A stretch of 51,172 nt of DNA from Candidatus Omnitrophota bacterium (GCA_018902915.1 JAHIPS010000082.1:1-51172); one strand, 5' to 3'; counted from the stretch's first letter, positions 18,043-27,263 are shown. Made by a program: numbers and translations. Notes: generated by a model not told the origin, from the sequence alone.

Positions 18043-18102
18043 GGGTCTCTATAAGATAATAAAATTTCTAACTGAACCAGGTTCCAGAGACCTGGTCTTT
18101 TT
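18043..18102 (+). terminator. Attenuator-like terminator with competing upstream arm
   Basis: ACCAGGT (18076-18082) pairs with ACCTGGT (18090-18096), followed by CTTTTT: an intrinsic terminator. Upstream, GGGTCTCT (18043-18050) can pair over 8 bp with AGAGACCT (18086-18093), which includes half of the terminator's 3' arm. The two foldings exclude each other. This lies in the 317-bp gap 17927-18243, which contains no supportable ORF. Confidence 0.6.
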
Positions 18103-18108
18103 ATTTCT

Positions 18109-18186
18109 CGGGCGCTGCCTCTTATTGGATAGGGCCTCTCTCCCATGGCGGGGGACCAAACTACTCAATTTAAAGAGACGCGCCCG
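18109..18186 (+). ncRNA. Possible structured leader RNA segment
   Basis: CGGGCGC (18109-18115) and GCGCCCG (18180-18186) can close a 78-nt structure, followed by GGTCTTTT. The interior contains GCGGGGGACC (18149-18158), but I cannot match the rest to a known riboswitch. Confidence 0.3.
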
Positions 18187-18243
18187 GGTCTTTTATCATT
18201 AGGTCGACAGGTTTGTGTAATGTGTAAAGTGTAATGGAGAGTT

Positions 18244-21200
18244 ATGTTGAGCTTACAGGAAGGGAAAAATCGAATAGCGCTTAAGGCCATCTCACTTGTG
18301 ATAGTGCAGGTGTTTTTGGCTACATCTCTGGTCTATCCATCTTCTATTAAGGATATGGCAGCTATATATAAGCTGAATAGTAAATTAAGAGTGCCGCTTG
18401 CTAATTCAGAGGAGGAAAAAAGCTGGTTTTCCTCCAGATTTTTAGATAAGACTAATGAACAGTCGAGTGATAGAAAAAGTAATGCATCTTTTCCCTTAAG
18501 AGGAGAATATTCCCGCAGAAGATCGCCTAAATACATTTTAGCTTCTTTAATAGATATGTTAGTAGGGAATCCGGCTAACACGCTCAGCGACAGCGAATTA
18601 AATAAAAATCTCGAAGATTTTAAGGCCTCGTTCTTAGAAAAAATCCCTGTAAGCGATAGGCCGGCTTATTTAAAAGAGATGGTTAATTACTTAAGTGCGC
18701 AGGCAATAAGATTTCGTTCCAGTTTTCCTGAGGTAGAAAAATTAAGACAAAGGTTCGAGCGATACATAAATAACAGTCGTAAGATCATGGCTGATGCCGG
18801 TGATACTGTTTTGAAAAAAGATATAAAGACGCAGGAGGTCATAAACCGCTTTGAAGAAAAAGGCGGAGACTATTACAAAAAAGCAATAGATCATTTTAAA
18901 GACTCTAAAACAGATAAAGGTACGCAATTTATTGATTTGGGAACTCCTGCCAGGCTGACCAGGGTTTACGAAGTAATCGAACACTATGGCGGTGAGTTGA
19001 AAACAAAGAACATCCTGGATATAGGCTGCTCCTACGGGCTGTTTTTGCATATCTTAAAGGGGTTAGGTATCGAGGCAAGCGGCCTGGATCAGGATGAGGA
19101 TTTCGTAGAATATGGCAAAAACGATGGTCTTGATATCAGAAAATCTGATATTACCGAAAAAGATATACCGGTAGATGAAAGGTTTGATATTACAACAAGC
19201 GTATATGTCCTTGATCATATTTCGTTAAATGATCAGGATGCCTTCCTTCGTACGTTCAATAATATTTTCGATCTGACAAAAGACGAAGGGCTCAGCATAC
19301 ACTATCTGTCAGAGGATAAATATACTTTCTTTGAAAAGAATCTCGATAAACTGGAGTCTTATCTATTGGATAGAATTTTTGTTGATGGAGGAGTTATTCT
19401 GGTGTTCAGGAAACCAGCCCAGGGCGATATGACTCTTGCCAGTGCAGAAGACAGGCAAGTGGATCATACCTTTAGCGGAAGCGGTGATAGTGAGGCGACT
19501 CGCATTGGTTCTCTCTCTGCGGGGGAGATGGCTCAGGAGATCTGGCGCGAGGCAGAGACGCGCGGAGAAGCGTTGCCGGAGACCAGGTTAAGTCATTTGA
19601 AAGAATCATTCGAGAGATTCTTTGGAACCATGCCGGCAATAAGACTTCTCTCTCAGGAAATCATGAGTGGTTTTGGAGCAAGAAGCGAACCCGTAATCCG
19701 CTACGGAAATAACATCGTGATTTCAAAGGAATATTATGATGAGAACGGATTTGCCAATGCAGTGACTGATGAAGAGGCTCTGGCTGCAGCAGGCGAGGGC
19801 AGGGCAATAATGGATCCTTTGCTCAATATCCTTGCGCACGAGCAGGTGGCGAGCGTGGCAGAGGAAAAAGGCGTGCTGTCAGACGAGCTTCCTATGCTTG
19901 CAGAAGGAGTGCTTAACGAGGCGGATCATGAAACGCGCAGACAGGCGCACCTTGGCGGGGGCGTGGACCAGGCGTTCAGGGGAAGGAAAAAGAAGGATAC
20001 AAGGATTCCTGCTGATTTTGCAGACAAGACATGGCTGAGAAAGATGATAGAGGAAGAGAGGGCAAAGCACGGCCCGAAAGAAGCAAAAAAGATATCCAGA
20101 AGGGATGTATTAAAATTCATGGCAGGCATAGGTGCTGTGGCTGCAACTGGAAGGATTGCTTATGAATTGGGAGAGGCGCCAAAAGACATCAAAGAAGAGC
20201 ACGAGTATTTGATGCAGTCGTTGCACGAGAATTTTTATGATACCATGTCTCATTTCAGCGCTCAGGTAAGGTATCTGGAGACATCAAGAAGTACCAAGAA
20301 AAATCTTTTATCAAGAGAGGATATGGCAAGGGTCGAGAACTTCTTGAGCCCTTCCAGAGTGGATGCGATAAGATTTGCTGCTAAAGAGTATGACCTGGAG
20401 CCAGAGCTTATCGTAGGATTCGTATATGAAGAAGAGACATACCAGAATTCCGAAAACAGAATAAAAAAGGTGGTAAAGGAATTTCTATCAAGGGTTGGCG
20501 GAGAGCTTGATATGAGAAATACAGCCGGCATTGGAAATACAAGCGCCATCTATATGCTGGAGGACAGAAGCTTTTTAGATACTGTATATGAAAACAAAGA
20601 ATTTTTCCTGAAGCTTTTAAAAGATAGAGGGGCTATTTCGGTATTCAATCAATTCATAGATGCCTATAAGGAAATAATAGAAATAAGATATGAGCCCTCA
20701 TGGAAGGCCTACATACAAAATGACGCAGGTGTATTTATCAGCTTAGTAGACCGTGTAGAGCCCGTAGGCATATTGTACGCTGCTTATATTATGCGAAAGG
20801 ACGCAAACGAGATACATGAAAGAAATAGAAACGAAACAAAGATCCCGGATACTTCAGTAATGGCAGGACATTCCAGGCATTGGACTTTAAGGGATAGAAA
20901 AGAGGATTATAAGCCAATACCAGATGTTTACAATGAGAGGTACAAAAGGGCCTTTAACCAGAGTTATTACCCGCCTTATTGCTACCAGTATTTTGTGGCT
21001 GCTGATTATACAGGTATAATCGTGTCAAGAAGAGGCCAGGCCAGGGCCCGCGGCAAGATAAAGGCATATCTTATGTTTCTGCGAAGCTCGATTTTTAAGG
21101 CCTATGATGAACAGGAGCGATTAAGAGAAATAGAACAAAAAGAAAAGAAACCACCAGCGCCTATAAAACGAAAAATAGACACTAAAGAGACAAGAAAACT

Positions 21201-21708
21201 GGCTTCTAGACAAAAAGACAAAGGCCCTTCGCGCAAATTCTGGAACTTAAGGCGCAAGGCTGCTTTGGGTGTTGTAGCTTTATCATTAGCTGGCGCTAAG
21301 CTGCCTGGCGTAATACCTGGAGAGATAGCGCCTCGCAGCGAGGTAAGGATCGAACAAGGTATTGTAGAAGACGACAAATCTGAACGCCAAATACAGAAAG
21401 ATGTACGCGCATGTCTTGAGATTATATTTGATTTACCCGAAGAATATATTACAGGCTGGGAAAAAGACAAGTCATTTGAAGAGCAGAATAGTTATAGTAA
21501 ATTTATTTATACTGTATTGCAGGATCTAAAACAGGATATAGAATCTGGAAAGGTTGAAGTCCATCCGCTTGATAGGTTTATACTTGGATTAGCAGGGCTA
21601 CTGGAAATCCATGGTAATACTATAGTGATAAAGGTTCCGAGTGGAATTATTACCAGTGGTAAGATAGAACCTTATGGTAGTTTCTCTGGTTTCAACGACA
21701 ATACATGA
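18244..21708 (+). CDS. Giant multi-module exported protein, first part
   Basis: 1154 residues. An N-terminal hydrophobic segment (about 13-33) looks like a signal or anchor. Residues about 215-395 are a class I SAM-methyltransferase-like domain (ILDIGCSYG at 257-265, GLDQDE). A helical region with LNILAHEQVASVAEEKG follows. At 618-636 SRRDVLKFMAGIGAVAATG reads like an internal twin-arginine signal with its hydrophobic core. Residues about 695-870 (ARVENFLSPSRVDAIRFAAKEY..ELIVGFVYEEETY..AGIGNTSAIY) resemble DUF1402/lysozyme-like domains, with acidic EEET at 729-732. A further hydrophobic stretch lies at about 1005-1025. The frame stops 1-2 residues from a zinc-protease motif read in the next frame, so this is probably one gene with the following ORF. 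Function unknown. Confidence 0.7.
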   Translation: MLSLQEGKNRIALKAISLVIVQVFLATSLVYPSSIKDMAAIYKLNSKLRVPLANSEEEKSWFSSRFLDKTNEQSSDRKSNASFPLRGEYSRRRSPKYILASLIDMLVGNPANTLSDSELNKNLEDFKASFLEKIPVSDRPAYLKEMVNYLSAQAIRFRSSFPEVEKLRQRFERYINNSRKIMADAGDTVLKKDIKTQEVINRFEEKGGDYYKKAIDHFKDSKTDKGTQFIDLGTPARLTRVYEVIEHYGGELKTKNILDIGCSYGLFLHILKGLGIEASGLDQDEDFVEYGKNDGLDIRKSDITEKDIPVDERFDITTSVYVLDHISLNDQDAFLRTFNNIFDLTKDEGLSIHYLSEDKYTFFEKNLDKLESYLLDRIFVDGGVILVFRKPAQGDMTLASAEDRQVDHTFSGSGDSEATRIGSLSAGEMAQEIWREAETRGEALPETRLSHLKESFERFFGTMPAIRLLSQEIMSGFGARSEPVIRYGNNIVISKEYYDENGFANAVTDEEALAAAGEGRAIMDPLLNILAHEQVASVAEEKGVLSDELPMLAEGVLNEADHETRRQAHLGGGVDQAFRGRKKKDTRIPADFADKTWLRKMIEEERAKHGPKEAKKISRRDVLKFMAGIGAVAATGRIAYELGEAPKDIKEEHEYLMQSLHENFYDTMSHFSAQVRYLETSRSTKKNLLSREDMARVENFLSPSRVDAIRFAAKEYDLEPELIVGFVYEEETYQNSENRIKKVVKEFLSRVGGELDMRNTAGIGNTSAIYMLEDRSFLDTVYENKEFFLKLLKDRGAISVFNQFIDAYKEIIEIRYEPSWKAYIQNDAGVFISLVDRVEPVGILYAAYIMRKDANEIHERNRNETKIPDTSVMAGHSRHWTLRDRKEDYKPIPDVYNERYKRAFNQSYYPPYCYQYFVAADYTGIIVSRRGQARARGKIKAYLMFLRSSIFKAYDEQERLREIEQKEKKPPAPIKRKIDTKETRKLASRQKDKGPSRKFWNLRRKAALGVVALSLAGAKLPGVIPGEIAPRSEVRIEQGIVEDDKSERQIQKDVRACLEIIFDLPEEYITGWEKDKSFEEQNSYSKFIYTVLQDLKQDIESGKVEVHPLDRFILGLAGLLEIHGNTIVIKVPSGIITSGKIEPYGSFSGFNDNT

Positions 21709-24700
21709 GTATGGCCATGGTCTGCAGTGGAAATATAAATTAACTAATGCAATGCTAAAGGTATCTCAGTTTGCTGGTGATCATCAGGTGCGCAATGATA
21801 CTGAAAAATTTATAAAGGAGATAATATCAAAGATTTTAGAGGCAGGCATAAGGCTGGATAAAAGCGGCCAAGCACCACAGTATATAACTGACGCTATTGG
21901 TGGGGCAGAGGCCTTGAAGAATGCTGCGATAAATGGCGAGACCTTTGCTGAATATATATGGAAGGTCTATGCTGACAAGCGCCCACAGGTTAATATCTGG
22001 AATATCATGGAAGGCTTTACAGTATTTGAAGAGCATTTTGACGAGATAGTAGGTGCAAACAATGCCTTAGCCAGGCTGTTTGATGATTTAGGAATCAATA
22101 AAAGAGTTATTCATGATATGCGGCTGAGTTTCCAGAAGCCTGAGAGACTAAAGTCAGGTTCTATTGCACATAATGTCTTTGATAAAGATGATACAAGGGC
22201 TATCCAGGATTATGTGCATCAGGTATGGCAGAAGACAAGCACTAAATACGAAGGCAAAGAATTAATAGGTGCAGTTGCCCCATTTATTGAAGATGGAGTT
22301 GAAAAACAGGCAGTATATGTGTATATGAGAGATCAAATAGACATTAATAGATTCTACTTGCCAGCCCTTGAAGCATTTAATGCCAAAGATGTCATATTAA
22401 TTCACGCAAAACCATCCATTACTCCAAACGCTGAAGATATTGTCCATTTAATAGTAGATAGTAATAAAAAGCTATGGATTATTTCTGATGAAGGTGTCGC
22501 GCAATTAGAAAAATCTGAAACTTCACAGGCAGTCGGGGTTAATTCATTTATATCTGACATTAGAGATATTAGACACGATGAATTGAATCCAAGAGAAAAG
22601 AGCGTCCAGAGGTTCAAGCGCTATGTTAGAAATAATAACCTTCCTGACCAAGATTTTAGAGAGATTGCGCAAGGCCTTGGGATATCTACTGATATTAAAT
22701 CCATAGAGAGAGGGCCTGTCAGAGACAAAATCGTTTTATCCTCATCTGCCACAAAAAAACTTCAACAGGGAAGGGATGACAGGGATAGGAGAATGTTGGA
22801 GATATCAGATAGCATTGCTGAGATAGCCGGTCAGCTTACATATATTGGCGATACTGAAGGCGCTGAAGAACTGAGAATTCTTTCGCACAAGTTAGGATTT
22901 GGAGAGGTGGCTGAAAATATAATAGAAAGAGCAACGCAGTTGCTAGAGGATTCTCGCGGCGTAAGGCTTGGGAATGCATATATGCGGTTGGCAAGGCTTT
23001 ATTTTGATATTGCTATTAAATATAACAGACTTGATAAACCTGAACAAGCCAGTATCTGGGTTAATAAACTTCTGAATATTACATTAGATGAAGTTAATGA
23101 GACAGTTTCCAGAGGAATAAAAAGGCTCCAGGCAAGAGGAAATAAACTTTTAGAAAAAATAGAGAAAAAGATGGAGTCATTAGAGATAAAATTAACGATG
23201 AAGCCACAGCGGCTTATTCATATAATTGCTGGTACAGAAGATCATTTATTTAGCGGATGGATGCATAAATGGTCAAATATCTTAGATATAGATGTGTATC
23301 CCACGTTGCATAATATCATTATACAGCATCGCTCAGATCCTGAAACTATGCGAGATATATCCTTTGGCTATCTATCAGACTGGATCAAGGCAGATTTAAT
23401 AGAGACAAAAGACCCGGAAAAAAGAGCCGCGAAGGAAACAGAGATCAGGAAGTGGATTTCTGAAATCGTGGATTCCTTGCCAGAATCAAAACTCAAAGAA
23501 GATATAGCCGCACACCCTCTTCTAAAAATATCCCCGGATCCAAAGATAGCAAGAGAAATTATGCTGGAGATGTGCGGCATACTGAAGGAAATCTCACCCC
23601 ATCGCGCGAAGTTTGAAGGAAGTATAAAAAGTGTTTCAGGTGAAGAACATCCAATATTATCTTTGGGAGCTGGCACCAGGGAGCATGACCAGAGACTGAC
23701 TGAGTATCTCAACGGCGATTTAACCTTGGACACGAAATCCCTCGGTATATCTCCGATCTATGCCAATGCCCCTAACTTCTTTGAAACCATTTACGGCAAA
23801 AAGATAAACCATACACACCTTTTAGGTATGCTTCAGAGTGAAGGACGAAAAGACTATTTCTATCTTGTAAAAGTCGGGGACCAGTTGAAGGTAGCGGTCA
23901 TGGGCGGCGGGATGAGAAAAGAGGATGATGAGAGAATAAAGATCGAAAAGATGTTAACCAAATTACCCATATGGAACAATGCTATGATGGGAAAAATTAG
24001 GGAAAGAGGAGCTCATACTATAAGAGGGGAGCATTCTGTAATAGGTAGATTAAGAGAGATTATACTGGCTTTTATCTTGGACAAGCCTGATATTTATCCT
24101 GAAATGGATAAGAAATTATTTGCTAGAATAAAAGAGATTGTAAGAGAAATCGACGCCCTTTATGAGAACAATCCCGGGCGATTAATGAAACAGGCAGATG
24201 AGATTTGTCTCGGCCATGATCCGTCAGGAAATCATACGTTAAAAGAACTTTTAGAGAGCGGTACTCAGGGTGGTGATGATATTTTCCAGTTGTTGATTGG
24301 TAAAACAGGGAATATTGAGAGTTCTTTGATAAAGATACTCCCAGCAGAAGGTATAGAAAATGATTTTAGAGAGACGTATATAATACTAAAAGCTATGCAG
24401 GTATTGTCTGGAATTGCAGCTATTGCTGGGACAGGAACTACTGCAATTTTTCCTGACATTGGCGAGTCTGGTTCAGAAGAGAGAAAGGAATTCTATAAAG
24501 CTTTAGCAGGATACATCCACAACCATTTGCCTAAGAGTCTGCTTTGTAAGATGCATTCCATGGCTATAGTAGAAGCGCTGAAAGATCTGGGAATAGAGGC
24601 AGTTATTATGGAAAAAAAGATGGGAGAAGGCGCGCATTATTGGGTTAAGACTAGAGATGGTTTTACTATAGATGCTTTTACTTTAGGTTATGGTTTTGAT

Positions 24701-24931
24701 TTGAGAAAAGCCATAGATTATAAAGATGTTATCGTCATAAAAGATGATAGTGGCGATAAGACAGAGCAAGGCATTTTAGAGAGATTTTATAAATCGGGAT
24801 TTTATCAAGCGCAACTTACAGAAGAGGTATGGAGTGGATACGCATCAGTTTTAAGGTACCTGAAATCATTTAGAAGTCTGACTCATATAATCGAAGATTT
24901 AAAAACAAGCAGTTCTCGCCATCAACTTTAA
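21674..24931 (+). CDS. Giant multi-module protein, second part: HEXXH domain and Cys-His-Asp domain
   Basis: 1085 residues, overlapping the previous ORF by 35 nt in the +1 frame and lacking a ribosome-binding site. The zinc-protease motif HEYGH is at 11-15, too close to the apparent start for a folded domain; the missing strands would be in the previous ORF. Residues about 370-480 look like TPR-like helices (AEELRILSHKLGFGEVAENII, RLARLYFDIAIKY). The C-terminal 150 residues hold a cysteine-protease/transglutaminase-like triad: Cys958 (LCKMHSMAIVEAL), His988 (GAHYWV) and Asp1000 (TIDAFTLGYGF). I do not recognise the middle. Candidate role: large cell-surface or periplasmic processing protein, unproven. 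Confidence 0.7.
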   Translation: MVVSLVSTTIHEYGHGLQWKYKLTNAMLKVSQFAGDHQVRNDTEKFIKEIISKILEAGIRLDKSGQAPQYITDAIGGAEALKNAAINGETFAEYIWKVYADKRPQVNIWNIMEGFTVFEEHFDEIVGANNALARLFDDLGINKRVIHDMRLSFQKPERLKSGSIAHNVFDKDDTRAIQDYVHQVWQKTSTKYEGKELIGAVAPFIEDGVEKQAVYVYMRDQIDINRFYLPALEAFNAKDVILIHAKPSITPNAEDIVHLIVDSNKKLWIISDEGVAQLEKSETSQAVGVNSFISDIRDIRHDELNPREKSVQRFKRYVRNNNLPDQDFREIAQGLGISTDIKSIERGPVRDKIVLSSSATKKLQQGRDDRDRRMLEISDSIAEIAGQLTYIGDTEGAEELRILSHKLGFGEVAENIIERATQLLEDSRGVRLGNAYMRLARLYFDIAIKYNRLDKPEQASIWVNKLLNITLDEVNETVSRGIKRLQARGNKLLEKIEKKMESLEIKLTMKPQRLIHIIAGTEDHLFSGWMHKWSNILDIDVYPTLHNIIIQHRSDPETMRDISFGYLSDWIKADLIETKDPEKRAAKETEIRKWISEIVDSLPESKLKEDIAAHPLLKISPDPKIAREIMLEMCGILKEISPHRAKFEGSIKSVSGEEHPILSLGAGTREHDQRLTEYLNGDLTLDTKSLGISPIYANAPNFFETIYGKKINHTHLLGMLQSEGRKDYFYLVKVGDQLKVAVMGGGMRKEDDERIKIEKMLTKLPIWNNAMMGKIRERGAHTIRGEHSVIGRLREIILAFILDKPDIYPEMDKKLFARIKEIVREIDALYENNPGRLMKQADEICLGHDPSGNHTLKELLESGTQGGDDIFQLLIGKTGNIESSLIKILPAEGIENDFRETYIILKAMQVLSGIAAIAGTGTTAIFPDIGESGSEERKEFYKALAGYIHNHLPKSLLCKMHSMAIVEALKDLGIEAVIMEKKMGEGAHYWVKTRDGFTIDAFTLGYGFDLRKAIDYKDVIVIKDDSGDKTEQGILERFYKSGFYQAQLTEEVWSGYASVLRYLKSFRSLTHIIEDLKTSSSRHQL

Positions 24932-24952
24932 TCCCACCTACAAATATTTCCT

Positions 24953-24981
24953 TTGATTTTCCCATGGCATTGGTGTAACAT
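24953..24981 (+). promoter_or_regulatory. Possible promoter of the nucleotidyltransferase operon
   Basis: TTGATT at 24953-24958 and TAACAT at 24976-24981 with a 17-nt spacer; the ATG at 25007 has GAGGTGAGGA ahead of it. Confidence 0.45.
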
Positions 24982-25006
24982 TAAGAGTGAAATATAGAGG
25001 TGAGGA

Positions 25007-25516
25007 ATGTTTTACGAGAATGTTTTTAGAGAGTTGAATAAAAGAAAGATAAGGTATGTAGTAGTTGGTGGCGGGGCAGTTGTACTTCACGGAGTCGTAA
25101 GGTCTACTGCTGATTTGGATTTATTTGTGGATTTCAATGAAAAGAATTTATTGAAATTCACAGAGGCCTTGACAAGATTAGGTTATAGGCCTAAGGTGCC
25201 TGTAAAAGCGTCTGAGTTTGCCAAAAAATCAAACAGGGAAAAATGGAAAAAAGAAAAAGGGATGGTTGTTTTTTCTTTTTATCACTTGAAGAGACAGTAT
25301 GAACTGATAGACGTTTTTATCTACGAGCCGCTGAAATTTGGTAGTGTCTATAAAAATAAAAAATTAATAAAAGCTGGCAGGATAAATGTGCCTATAATAT
25401 CGATAAAAGATTTGAAGAATTTAAAAAAAATAGCAGGCAGGCCTCAAGACTTGGCTGACATAGAGGCGCTGAAAGATGTTGAGCGGCTAAGAAAAAATGA
25501 AAAGAAAAAAAGATAA
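25007..25516 (+). CDS. Nucleotidyltransferase-fold protein
   Basis: 169 residues. The first 40 residues carry the nucleotidyltransferase signature: GGGAVVLHG (21-29) followed by RSTADLDLFVD with Asp36 and Asp38 as metal ligands. A later SIKDLKNLKKIAGRPQDLADIEAL is the usual ending of this group (AbiEii-/DUF6036-like). Such proteins occur alone or as toxin/antitoxin components. It overlaps a 61-residue basic partner by 20 nt. Confidence 0.75.
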   Translation: MFYENVFRELNKRKIRYVVVGGGAVVLHGVVRSTADLDLFVDFNEKNLLKFTEALTRLGYRPKVPVKASEFAKKSNREKWKKEKGMVVFSFYHLKRQYELIDVFIYEPLKFGSVYKNKKLIKAGRINVPIISIKDLKNLKKIAGRPQDLADIEALKDVERLRKNEKKKR

Positions 25517-25682
25517 AAAAGCTTTTTCCTTTAGACCGGATATAGAATATATAAAGCGCACTATGAATATGTCTGCGCGTTTCAAACTGGAGTGGCTTGA
25601 AGAGTTTAATATTTTTATAAATAAGGCCTTATCAAAGAGAAAGAAAGGTATCTGGGAAAAGTTCAGGAGAGGGGAAATATGA
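25497..25682 (+). CDS. Small basic partner of the nucleotidyltransferase
   Basis: 61 residues, with the ending [21 protein letters not shown]...[10 protein letters not shown]. Short proteins with an ARxKLEWLEExxxF motif often lie next to nucleotidyltransferase-fold genes, so a two-component module is likely. Its 5' end overlaps the previous gene by 20 nt and its stop overlaps gpmA (ATGA). A start at 25563 or 25569 would give just the conserved part. Function not known. Confidence 0.6.
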   Translation: MKRKKDKKAFSFRPDIEYIKRTMNMSARFKLEWLEEFNIFINKALSKRKKGIWEKFRRGEI

Positions 25683-26428
25683 GTGTAATAAAGGTAGTAC
25701 TTTTACGCCACGGCGAGAGCACGTGGAATAAGGAAAACAGATTCACTGGCTGGACTGATGTGGATCTGTCTCCCAAGGGAGTTGAGGAGGCAAAGGAGTC
25801 TGGTAAGGTGTTGAAGAAAGAGGGCTATACGTTCGATGTCGCGTTTACGTCTGTATTGAAGCGGGCGATAAGGACATTGTGGATTGCGCTGGATGAGATG
25901 GATCTTATGTGGATCCCGGTTTACAGGTCGTGGAGATTGAATGAGAGACATTACGGGGCATTGCAGGGCCTGAATAAATCAGAGACAGCCAAGAAATTTG
26001 GCGATAAGCAGGTCCTTATCTGGAGACGAAGCTACGATGTGCCGCCTCAGGCATTGACAAAGGATGATCCGCGCTATCCTGGAAATGACCCCAGGTATAA
26101 AGATTTGAATGATAAAGAAGTCCCTCTTACAGAATGCCTAAAGGATACTGTAGAAAGATTTATACCATACTGGAAGTTTACACTTGCGCCTGCGATAAAA
26201 TCCGGCAAAAAGGTCTTGATAGCCGCGCATGGCAATAGCCTGCGCGCGCTTGTAAAATATTTAGACAATATCTCGGATGAAGAAATTGTAAAGCTGAATA
26301 TCCCCACAGGCATACCTCTAATATACGAACTCACCAAAGACCTCAAGCCAATAAAGCACGACTATCTCGGCGACCCTGAGAAGATCAAGAAGGCCATGTC
26401 TTCCGTAGCCAACCAGGGCAAAGCATAG
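25679..26428 (+). CDS. gpmA: 2,3-bisphosphoglycerate-dependent phosphoglycerate mutase
   Basis: 249 residues, the standard length. [10 protein letters not shown] holds the phosphorylated His11; [35 protein letters not shown] and the second catalytic His184 ([10 protein letters not shown]) are all present. It interconverts 3- and 2-phosphoglycerate in glycolysis and gluconeogenesis. It is translationally coupled (ATGA) to the small partner gene upstream, an unexpected neighbour. Confidence 0.95.
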   Translation: MSVIKVVLLRHGESTWNKENRFTGWTDVDLSPKGVEEAKESGKVLKKEGYTFDVAFTSVLKRAIRTLWIALDEMDLMWIPVYRSWRLNERHYGALQGLNKSETAKKFGDKQVLIWRRSYDVPPQALTKDDPRYPGNDPRYKDLNDKEVPLTECLKDTVERFIPYWKFTLAPAIKSGKKVLIAAHGNSLRALVKYLDNISDEEIVKLNIPTGIPLIYELTKDLKPIKHDYLGDPEKIKKAMSSVANQGKA

Positions 26429-26435
26429 CCTACCC

Positions 26436-26464
26436 TTGACGATTGGATAGACGTCAGGTATACT
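26436..26464 (+). promoter_or_regulatory. Sigma-70-like promoter
   Basis: TTGACG at 26436-26441 and TATACT at 26459-26464, 17-nt spacer. The next ATG (26492) has GAGAGGGGG in its leader. Confidence 0.75.
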
Positions 26465-26491
26465 TCATTGTTTAGAGAGAGGGGGTAGATT

Positions 26492-27166
26492 ATGGATTGG
26501 AATGCTGTAGTTATGGAGCCAGTATCAGCGATGCTGGCAAGGGTGGCTGGATTTTTGCCTATACTTTTAGGTGTCCTTGTAATACTGGTAGTTGGTTGGA
26601 TAATCGCAGGGATGCTTAAGAACGTCGTGGTAAAGGTATTAAAGCTGATCCAGCTGGATACTGCCAGTGAAAAGGCAGGTCTGGGTGATGTGCTGAGAAG
26701 AGGCGGCATAAGGCAGACACTTTCTGAGTTAATAGGCGTACTTATCTATTGGTTAGTAATGTTAATGGTATTTATGACTGCCTTGAATGCCCTGGGAATG
26801 ACAGTTGCCGCGTCACTACTAGACAAGGTAATACTTTACATTCCTAATGTAATAGCAGCTGTGTTTATCCTGGCGCTGGGTATATTTTTCTCCAGCATGG
26901 TCGGAACGATTGTCAGGACTGCTTCAAGCAATGCTGGTATTACACAGGCGAAGTTTTTAGGCCAGCTCACACAGATAGTTATTATGATATTCACTGCCAT
27001 AATAACACTGGAGCAGCTGAACATAGCATCGTCAGTGTTGACTTTTGCTATAAATATCATCCTGGCTTCCTTAGGTCTTGGCCTGGCTATAGCGTTGGGG
27101 CTTGGCTCAAAGGATCTTGTCGGCAAGATGGTGCAGGATATGGTAGGTAAGATGAAGGGTAAGTAA
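26492..27166 (+). CDS. Small mechanosensitive-channel-like membrane protein
   Basis: 224 residues with four hydrophobic segments (about 19-42, 84-108, 116-140 and 170-205). The motif pattern (LPILLGVLVILVVGWIIAG, then VLRRGGIRQTLSELIG and the Gly-Ala-rich last helix LGLGLAIALGLGSKDLVGKM) is that of the TM-helix family related to the MscS pore helix, but the soluble MscS domain is absent. It probably forms or modulates a stress-gated channel. Own promoter and a strong terminator make it a single-gene unit. Confidence 0.75.
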   Translation: MDWNAVVMEPVSAMLARVAGFLPILLGVLVILVVGWIIAGMLKNVVVKVLKLIQLDTASEKAGLGDVLRRGGIRQTLSELIGVLIYWLVMLMVFMTALNALGMTVAASLLDKVILYIPNVIAAVFILALGIFFSSMVGTIVRTASSNAGITQAKFLGQLTQIVIMIFTAIITLEQLNIASSVLTFAINIILASLGLGLAIALGLGSKDLVGKMVQDMVGKMKGK

Positions 27167-27190
27167 GGCAGCGAGTAATTTTTGGTCTCG

Positions 27191-27227
27191 AACCCCGCGT
27201 TTCCTATAAGGAGACGCGGGGTTTTTT
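27191..27227 (+). terminator. Strong intrinsic terminator
   Basis: AACCCCGC with GTTTCC (27191-27204) pairs with GGAGAC and GCGGGGTT (27210-27223), allowing one G-U pair, around a 5-nt loop; six T residues follow (27222-27227). Confidence 0.93.
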
Positions 27228-27234
27228 GTGCGGC

Positions 27235-27263
27235 TTGACAGGGTTGGGAAAATAGGGGATAAT
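27235..27263 (+). promoter_or_regulatory. Promoter of the GspK-like gene
   Basis: TTGACA at 27235-27240 and GATAAT at 27258-27263 with a 17-nt spacer. The ATG at 27272 is 8 nt beyond the -10 box, at the expected transcription start. Confidence 0.75.

Noticed and set aside
18005-18085. c-di-GMP (GEMM-I) riboswitch suggested by AAAACC, AGCCATGGGTCT and CCAGGTTCC
   Set aside because: The P2 hairpin with GGGACGCAAAGCC is absent and the order fits only loosely.
18141-18210. c-di-AMP (ydaO) riboswitch suggested by GCGGGGGACC in the leader
   Set aside because: The second conserved block (GGGGTGAAT-like) and the rest of the pseudosymmetric core are missing.
21695-21712. Programmed +1 frameshift at the TGA of the first giant ORF
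   Set aside because: Slipping at the stop would drop the first His of HEYGH, and no known slippery or RF2-like site is present; a shift would have to lie earlier, and an assembly error or mutation is as likely.
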